From NCBI RefSeq assembly GCF_963576675.1, contig NC_088917.1, forward strand, positions 12,366,001 through 12,430,000: a stretch of 64,000 nucleotides of DNA, read 5' to 3'. This document shows, piece by piece, positions 56,912-64,000 of this stretch (positions are counted from its first letter, which is position 1; the number at the start of each line of letters is the position of its first letter). Both the position numbers and the translations under genes were made by a program. The DNA comes from Euphorbia lathyris (Eukaryota > Streptophyta > Magnoliopsida > Malpighiales > Euphorbiaceae). The notes below the pieces were generated by a model. That model had not been told where the DNA came from and made no database searches. It saw only the letters and a program-made list of their open reading frames with translations.

Positions 56912-58254
56912 CCACTTTATAATTGTAATGCTAACTATGCCAAAAAATCACGAAATCAGTATTCAAAACACTTATTTTGAATGTTAATAATCTAACGATT
57001 CGTTGCAGTATGAGATGTTAAACCCTGATGTCTGGCACTGATGATTAAAATTCCAAAACAACTTTTGCAACTTCCTCGGTTACAGAAGTATCTGGCAGTA
57101 AACTCGATGATTGAATCACCGAGTTCTTCACTTTTAAAATCGTTATTTTAAACACTAGTTTTATACGTACTCTTACAATCTGAAAAAGTGTATTGCACGT
57201 TTTTTTTTTTTGTAATTGCTCTTTATTTAAAGATTTTTTTAAAGGGTATTATTCTAACGACAAATTCACTTAAATGATGTTTCATAGTAATAACAAAATT
57301 TTGCTCCAATAGTTAAACCCGAAACATAGTTATTCATGAGAATTATTTCCAACCTGGTAATAATTGAGAAATAATTCCATTGGATGAGCTGTGTTTGTTT
57401 TCAACTATGTAGCTAAAAACAGTCTCATTACAGCGTTTTAAATACTGTAATGGTATTATTACGGCTGACCCATGATATAATGGAATTGTTTTTAACTATA
57501 AAGTTAAAAATAGCCCTTTGAAGAGAATTCTTTCCTAAGGAATAATTTTTTTAAGGGGTTTAACCCAATGAAAACTTATTTGATAACTTTCATGGTTGAT
57601 GCATCTTTAGTAAAATCCCTCACTATATATGTACTTAACCAATTATATGAAAGTGAAGCAATCAACATCAAGTAAAACAAAGAAATGTTATTTTATCCAC
57701 AGTTTGTGATGTGTGAGTGTTCAGTTTCTTCAAGCAAGAAAAAAGGGCTTCTTATTTATTATCACATCACAACACAAGACATTAGATAGTAAAAAGACAG
57801 AAACACATCATTAAAACCATGCCCAAATTACAAGTCCTTTGATGCCTTTTTCTTCATCTATCATGTCAACTACATTATCTTCTTTATTTATGTGTCATGT
57901 TCAATCTACTATTACCCATATTGCTTGTTTTTACAAAAGTACTATAATTTGAGCTAAATAGTAAATACTATTACATACTCTTATTTGAATAACTATTTGA
58001 GCCAAGCCCTATTGTCCCAAAACTTTCTCATAAAGATAGTTTTGCTTGTTCTAATTTGATATTTGAAAAGTATTGGATGAATTAATTGATTATAATAAAA
58101 GCTAGGTCAATTTAGAATAAGAAAGTGGTTAGGAATTGAATGGGTTATTGATTATAATAGGTTTGATATGCCAAATAAGAAATTTATTAAGCATATAATT
58201 ATGAGAATAAGAAATTAATTGAACATATAATTATAAGAATAAGAAATTAATATG
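56912..58254. other. AT-rich intergenic DNA
   Basis: No gene or element recognised. Confidence 0.5.
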
Positions 58255-58976
58255 GTGATGCGGGGCATCTCCTTCAAGGGTTTGAGTCCGGGTGAAGGAA
58301 GTCAAGTGAGAAATGAAGCACGAGCGAGCACGCGGAGAAGAAGGGGCAAAACTGCCCCCACACGGCGTGTCAATCCTCCCACATGATGTGTGGAGTGGGT
58401 TATGGTTCTAATGGAGACGGGAACTGGGAAGAACGAGATCGCATGCCGAAGGCAGAAGACCAGCCACACGCTGTGTGAGGTGAATTCATGTACAAACAAA
58501 CCTGAAACAATGCAGTCAGTTTTCTGTCCCTTTCCAAAATTTACTGTTTTGCCACTCATGTATTTACTGTCTTACCATTTAGGGTTAATAACCTAAATAT
58601 CATTTGACCATTCCCTCCCCCATTCTACCCCTACCACTCTCTATTTTGTTATAACCATAGCTAGGGCTTTTAGTCACATTTTATTTGGGAGAGCTATATA
58701 AAACTCTTTATTTGTATGGATGAGTAACTTTTCATGAATAAAAAATTACAGTCTTCTCTTGAAGCTTTGCTAAGGTTTCTAACCTTTAACAATGAGAAAT
58801 TTATATTTCCTACGGATTTAATCCATAAAAATCAGGGATTAACTCCTTTTAGTTTAACTAGAGAAGAACTTTCTTTTTTTGTTGATTTAAAATTAAAATT
58901 AATTCATCCAAAACCGATCTATTTCACATGGTTGTGTTGTTTTGGCCTATATTTCTGGGCGAAAAGAAGTACATAA
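58255..58976 (+). repeat. Possible solo LTR or LTR fragment with hairpins
   Basis: A GC-richer patch (58255-58500) is followed by a TATA-like tataaaactc (about 58696-58705). The patch holds three short palindromes of the stem-3 nt-stem type: ACAC-GGC-GTGT (58360-58370), CCACA-TGA-TGTGTGG (about 58379-58393) and CACA-CGC-TGTG (58465-58475). The style and position relative to the TATA resemble LTRs A and B. No second LTR, PBS or target duplication was found. Confidence 0.4.
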
Positions 58977-60388
58977 TTCATTAACAATCAACAAGTTGTG
59001 TATAGTAAAAATTATTATTTGACCTTAACTATCAGCTTAAGTTTTTTGTTTAACCGGATCCTTGATATGGTAGTAGAGACTCCTAGACAGACAGCGTAGT
59101 GGAGGCTTCGATTCTCGGTAATTTCATTTATTAATAAAATTTCAACACATGGTAAGAAGGGCGTGTGTGATAGTGAAATTTCAACCTTGCATATTGATAC
59201 GATTGAATTTGTGTGATAGTGCTTCGGCGACGACTAGAACTAGTATGCTTGAAGTAAGATAGAAAAAGGACCATGACGAGGTCGTTGACTGGTGGCCCTA
59301 ATCCAATGCCCAAGTTAACAGAGTTTAAGATGGGAACACTAAGCAATGGAGTAACAATTTCAATAGATTTGTGTATGTACCTTGATTATGAACTCGCATT
59401 CTATGTATAGGATGTCAGGGCAAATCCGGTAGTCGGTGAAGATGTTTTCCCTAACTTGACATGTGTCAGTTTTCGACTGGTGAACGTATTTTAAGTAGTT
59501 AGTAATACCCGAACTGAGATTCCTTAATCCTAATCAGGGGTCCTGATCCGAAAAGGATGCACAATGCATCTCACTAGTCCATATATCCTGAAGGTGTTTT
59601 ATTTCAATATAGTCGGATCTGAGGATCCTCCTTACTTCGTATGTCTCTGTTGACTTGACATAAGGACACGTGTATTCTGAAATTATTTATATGATATCAC
59701 ATATATTGGCCTAAGAGTATAATTATTTTCTTAGTGGATTGCACTTTTAACACACAAAAAATTAATATCAAGCTAAATAGGATTTCAAAAAATACTTATT
59801 AAAAAATTTATTTGGACCTTGTTTCTCATGTATTAGATTCCGAGTATGTTACATACTTATGAACGTTTATGATTGCAAAGTCTATCTACATAAAACTCAT
59901 AAATACACATCAAATAATAGTGTGAGTTAGGCAAATCATAAGAAAGAAGATGGGGGGAGAAAGAAAGGGAGGGTTATCAAATCAAGAAGTTGAATAATAA
60001 AATCTTATCATCCATATTCATATTCATATATTCATATTGATGTGGATATAAAAGAAAGAAGGCAAGTGGCAAAGTGGTCCAAACAAGAGCATAGAGTGGC
60101 TTCTTCAAGTGCTTTTGTGGTCCATGGACAAAGGCAAGGAAAGCCTAATTTGAGGGGTGAGAGATGGGGTAGGAAGGAACATGAATGTGAGAAAATGCCA
60201 AGGAGTGTGCAACCACATCATAATACTCATCCTATAATTCTTTCTTTCTTTCTTACTTTCTTTTGGTATCAAATATTTGCCCAATAGTTGAGCAACAAAT
60301 GTATCATATCATGCATTTACTCTCTTTGTCATTTCACCCTCTTCATCATGGCCGACTTTCTTATGGTATTGCTTTTGCATTAAAAGAA
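58977..60388. other. Intergenic DNA
   Basis: Nothing recognised. An open frame at 60042-60287 (81 codons) lacks any known motif. Confidence 0.45.
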
Positions 60389-60900
60389 AGGCTTAATCCA
60401 TCCTTTGCTTCCTCAATTTTCAAAATGTTCTGATAGCTCTTTGAACTTGCATAAAATGGTCAGTTAGCCTTCTGAATTTATATAAAATGTAATTAATTAA
60501 TCACTCGGTTAGAGAAAAGTAAGTTAAATGCGAAAGATATATTGCACGCATCTTAAAAAAGGTAAAATAACCAAGGTTAGGATATGCGATTCTAATATTA
60601 GAGAAGAAAAGGTTTTATACAAGTAAAAACATTCTAAGGCATGCGATTCTAATATTAGAAGAAAAAGTTTTATATGTTTTAATCTATTTTGTGAATTATG
60701 TAATAACATTCTAAAGCATTTGTAACATATCTTCCCCATTTAACTTATTTTTTTTTACAACCGAGTGGTTAATTGATTACATTTTACGCAAGTTCAGATG
60801 GCTAACTAGACATTTTATACAAGTTCAGGGGGCTATCGAGACACTTTAAAAATTCAGGGGGGCAATCAAGCTTTTTGGACAAGTTAAAGGGCAAATGATA
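60389..60900. mobile_element. Long-TIR MITE, copy 1
   Basis: The left arm aggcttaatccatcctttgc through taatcactcggtt (about 60389-60510) is the inverted complement of about 60755-60900 (aaccgagtggttaattgatt, then gggggctatcgagacacttt). The outermost bases of the right end are missing where the next copy begins. Confidence 0.75.
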
Positions 60901-61115
60901 GGCTTAATACATCATTTGCCCCCTAAACTTGTCCAAAAAACTTGATTGGTCCCCTGAACTTTTAAAGTGTCCCGATAGCTCATTCAACTTACCTAAACTA
61001 TTCAGTTAGCCTTCTGAACTTACGTGAAATGTAATCAATTAATTACTCGGTTGTAAAAAAGTAAGTTGCATGCAGAAGATGTGTTGCACGCGCCTTAAAA
61101 CGTTATTACATAATT
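60899..61115. mobile_element. Long-TIR MITE, copy 2 (left arm only)
   Basis: taggcttaatacatcatttg through ttgcacgcgccttaaaacgt repeats the left half of copy 1 in the same orientation and directly abuts it; there is no right arm. Confidence 0.7.
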
Positions 61116-61529
61116 TATATAATAGATAAAAGGAAGTTCTTTTTTGTGTTAAGGTACGGATCAAACCTCTCTTAAGTTTACGGATGCTTAAAAAACTTAT
61201 GTTAAGCTTACGAGTACCTAACAAACCTGACAATACTTTTTATAAGTGCAAGTACCAAACTTATCAAGACTTGCAGGTGCTTAACGAACCGTTACAATTC
61301 TTTTCTCCGGTAAGAATCAAACTATTCATCACTTTTATACTTACATGATTAAACTATCCTACACACATAGTAGTGTTCACATGGACCTCAATGACCGAAT
61401 GAATATGGTTATTCACCCTTAAATCTAAGCTTATTAAATGTTCATAATTATCAATGATTGATCCTTGATCGAAGTTCTGGTCACCTAAAATCACAACAAC
61501 TGTCAGAAAAGGGATCGGAGTCCGACGAA
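61116..61529. other. Intergenic DNA with direct motif repeats
   Basis: 61150-61290 repeats 'aa(g)ctta(c/a)g(g/a)(g)tgcttaa' motifs several times. No gene. Confidence 0.35.
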
Positions 61530-62079
61530 CCCTTTCTGATACCAAAGTTAGTGATATTACAGAGAATATCAAAACTAAATGAATGAAGTCAAATGATTAA
61601 GAAATCAGATACCTGGAGTCTTGGAATACTCCTGCTATTTATAGATGATTAGAAATGTATCTTGGACATATGGCAGCGTATGATAGGTCTTTGGACCATA
61701 TCTTTACATGCCAACGTATTTATGAAAATGAGGAGCGTGTGTTTGGAGTCCAACGTATTGATTAGTCCACGTGTCTCCAAACACTCCTCTGAAGACCGCA
61801 TTCGACAACATTGAGATGTCTGAAGCTTTGACTTTGGTCAAGCTTCGGTCGAGACTAAACATTACCATTATCTTGAATGGGCCAGGGCCCATCTGAGGTC
61901 TTCGGATCATGATGGGTCTTCTTAATAAAAGCCCAAATGACTTAATACCATATTATAAAATCGGAACCTTAGGATACTTTGAATCTCTACCATAGGATTC
62001 TAATAAGACTAAATCTAACGATGAATGACGAAATACTATATGGTTATTAAGGTCCATGTGATCAAAACTGTCTACACAC
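61530..62079 (-). repeat. Possible minus-strand LTR with adjacent PBS
   Basis: On the minus strand, tggtatcag at 61544-61536 resembles a tRNA-iMet primer site and directly follows a candidate LTR end (about 61553). Within the putative LTR (to about 62079, ending acaca on the plus strand) there is a minus-strand TATA-like ctataaatagcagg at about 61650-61637. No second LTR or coding domain is in the window. Confidence 0.4.
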
Positions 62080-63017
62080 AACTGTATATTTACAATCTTA
62101 CTTTTAAAAATTAAGTAAAAAACTTTACAATATGATTGAATATTTGAATTACAAATAAGAATGAATACTCAATCAAGAATGAATACGATCTTGATATAAC
62201 AAATATGTTGTAAGCCTTCCAAGTTGTGAATTAAGCTTTGATCTATTTTTATAATCAAAGAAAATCAGTCTGTTGTAATATATCCATTGTAAAATGTCCG
62301 TCATTTTATCCTTAATGATTAGAGCACTTTGCAAATGGATACCTCGGATAAGCCTCTTGATGATAAAAAATCTTATATGAGACTTTATACATATGAAGCT
62401 ATTTTGTCTGATTTAGAGGTCTTTTTGATAAAAGACTTTATTTAACAAATGTTTTCTTTCTTAAGACTCTTATATTACGTTCTTCCATTTGAAGCTTTTC
62501 ATTAGCATACTCGTACTTTGACTCTTATCATTGCACGTAAATTCTTCAATGTAGACTACAGGAGGTCTCTTTGTTTTCATTCTTTTTTTTTGAAAATTTT
62601 CATTTTGAGGTTGTCGCTTTACAAATGCCAATAAGCATCGTTCTCGTTTTGACAAATAAAAAATATCACAATCATCCATCTATAAAGTGACTTGATTTCT
62701 TTTGGAATTAACCCTAAATCTAATTACAACACTATTTATCATGCCATTGATCACGCAATATGTATAATGAACAAAAAATATGTATATTTCTTTAGCATGA
62801 AGAGTCCATTTATAATCAAATTGAGATGCATGAATTGACATTGAGTTTGATAAAAACAAGTCAAGTGACTATGATACATACATATATATAAAGCATTTTT
62901 CTTTTTGGAGTGTCACTTTATATACCCAAATTCCTATCAATAATTGTCTTTAAAAGGATACCATTTTCCCTTAGTATTTTTTCTATTGGAAGCCAATTTT
63001 CTCTCAAAATCAGATAT

Positions 63018-63057
<40 letters not shown>

Positions 63058-63091
63058 TGTTTGAAGAAGAATCAGGTTAATTACACTTGTA
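62080..63091. other. AT-rich intergenic DNA with a (TA)n tract
   Basis: A (TA)n microsatellite of about 36 bp at 63018-63055. Nothing else recognised. Confidence 0.5.
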
Positions 63092-63355
63092 TTCCCTCCG
63101 TTTCATATTACATGTCTTTTTAGACAGTTGTATAGAAATTAAGGATATTGCAAAAAAAAAATATTATTGCCCTTTATTTATTGATTCCAATATTTATTTA
63201 TTCTATAATAAATCCATTATTTTAATTAATTTCCGTGAACCCGCGTTTTATAGCAGAAAAAAAGATGATTTAACATGTACTGATCATATAAAATGACATT
63301 TAATATGAAACAAAAAAGAATCTCTAGAAAGACATGTAATATGAAACGGAGGTAG
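63092..63355 (-). mobile_element. Stowaway-like MITE, copy 2
   Basis: 264 bp flanked by TA on both sides (63090-63091, 63356-63357). The ends are ttccctccgtttcatattac and the reverse complement of ctacctccgtttcatattac. It is in reverse orientation to copy 1 at 52162-52425, with the interior conserved (aacccgcgttttatagcag). Confidence 0.87.
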
Positions 63356-64000
63356 TACTTCTTTAATTATTAAAAATTAAATAAAAGTACTATAACTCTT
63401 TCACTTTGTAACTATAAGTTCCTAATTATTTATTATTGTTAGTTGTTTGCTCCTGTTGTTAGCTGATTAATTATTAATATCTGATAAAATTACAATGAAC
63501 GATTGCTATATTTTAAATTAATATGTAAATATGTAAATATCTAATATGTAAATATTAATTGTTTGCTCCTGTTGTTAGCTAATATGTAAATATCTAATAT
63601 TAATATAGATATATTTTAAATTAATCAAAAAATAAATTATAAGAATAAAAAATATAATAACAAAATTAATAACAGAATCTAAATAACTAATAAAAGATTA
63701 TAATTTATTGAGCGTAACAAAACCTCGTTCTTTCAACAATAATAATATAGAAGTAGAAATAACGTGAAAAAATGAACGTGTTTTGTGGAAATAAGGAGAA
63801 TAATTTTAAAATTAAATGAATATACTAGTAACATTTTTTCATGAAAAATTCCAAAAATAGCTTTTCATGAAAAGCTTCAAAACGTTATTATTTCCATAAA
63901 AAAAGCTAAAACTTATTGTTTATAAATTTAAGAAATGTTATATTTCCTATAATTTAAAATAAGACGCTAAAAGTTGTTTCAAAAATCTGAAACAAACACT
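63356..64000. other. AT-rich intergenic DNA
   Basis: A short direct duplication (ttgtttgctcctgttgttag at about 63441 and 63559). No gene. Confidence 0.5.

Noticed and set aside
60042..60287. An 81-codon frame with ordinary-looking composition.
   Set aside because: No motif, no neighbouring exons, and no splice structure; chance frame more likely.

Overview
The window is nuclear DNA of a flowering plant, most likely a eudicot. The evidence is one host gene with ten exons and short AT-rich plant introns, set in about 55 kb of plant-type mobile DNA: Athila-like Ty3/gypsy elements, L1-type LINEs, an Au-like SINE, hAT, PIF/Harbinger, Mutator-like and Stowaway elements, and a caulimovirid relic. 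I cannot name the species. No rRNA gene, tRNA gene or CRISPR array was seen.

Layout. 1-1779: 3' part of a decayed hAT transposon. 1780-11240: a tandem array of a ~1.5-1.9 kb repeat whose units each contain a long inverted repeat. The hAT and two other TIR elements sit in it; one of those (3920-5640) holds a PIF/Harbinger-like element and the other (7535-11147) holds a 5'-truncated LINE with an 18 bp target duplication. 11475-12800: MULE-type element with long TIRs. 14657-33949: a short 5'-truncated LINE split twice, by an internally deleted Athila-like element (14845-19640) and by a nearly complete one (20226-33659); both keep 5 bp target duplications. 33950-41591: hAT-type MITE, gag relic, AT-rich minisatellite, caulimovirid RT/RNase H relic, unassigned DNA. 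41592-49635: the only intact cellular gene, TRS120 (TRAPPII tethering subunit, TRAPPC9 homologue), with all exons open, an Au-like SINE in intron 6 and a 40 bp SINE scrap in intron 9. 49636-64000: intergenic DNA with MITEs and possible solo LTRs.

The retrotransposons are the most notable content. The larger Athila-like element has near-identical LTRs, a gag-pol frame broken by one stop codon, and two successive genes related to the ATHILA ORF1 family. Its LTR and the leaders of both downstream genes carry related inverted repeats built on CTCAGT(C/T)G, each 110-130 bp before a TATA-like sequence. The other Athila-like LTR carries twelve short hairpins in six pairs, whose stems differ in sequence but mostly stay complementary. 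A second theme is a series of extremely short retroposon insertions (10 to 105 bp), recognisable only because their target-site duplications survive.

All positions come from reading the sequence by eye. Family names rest on recognised motifs, not on database searches.
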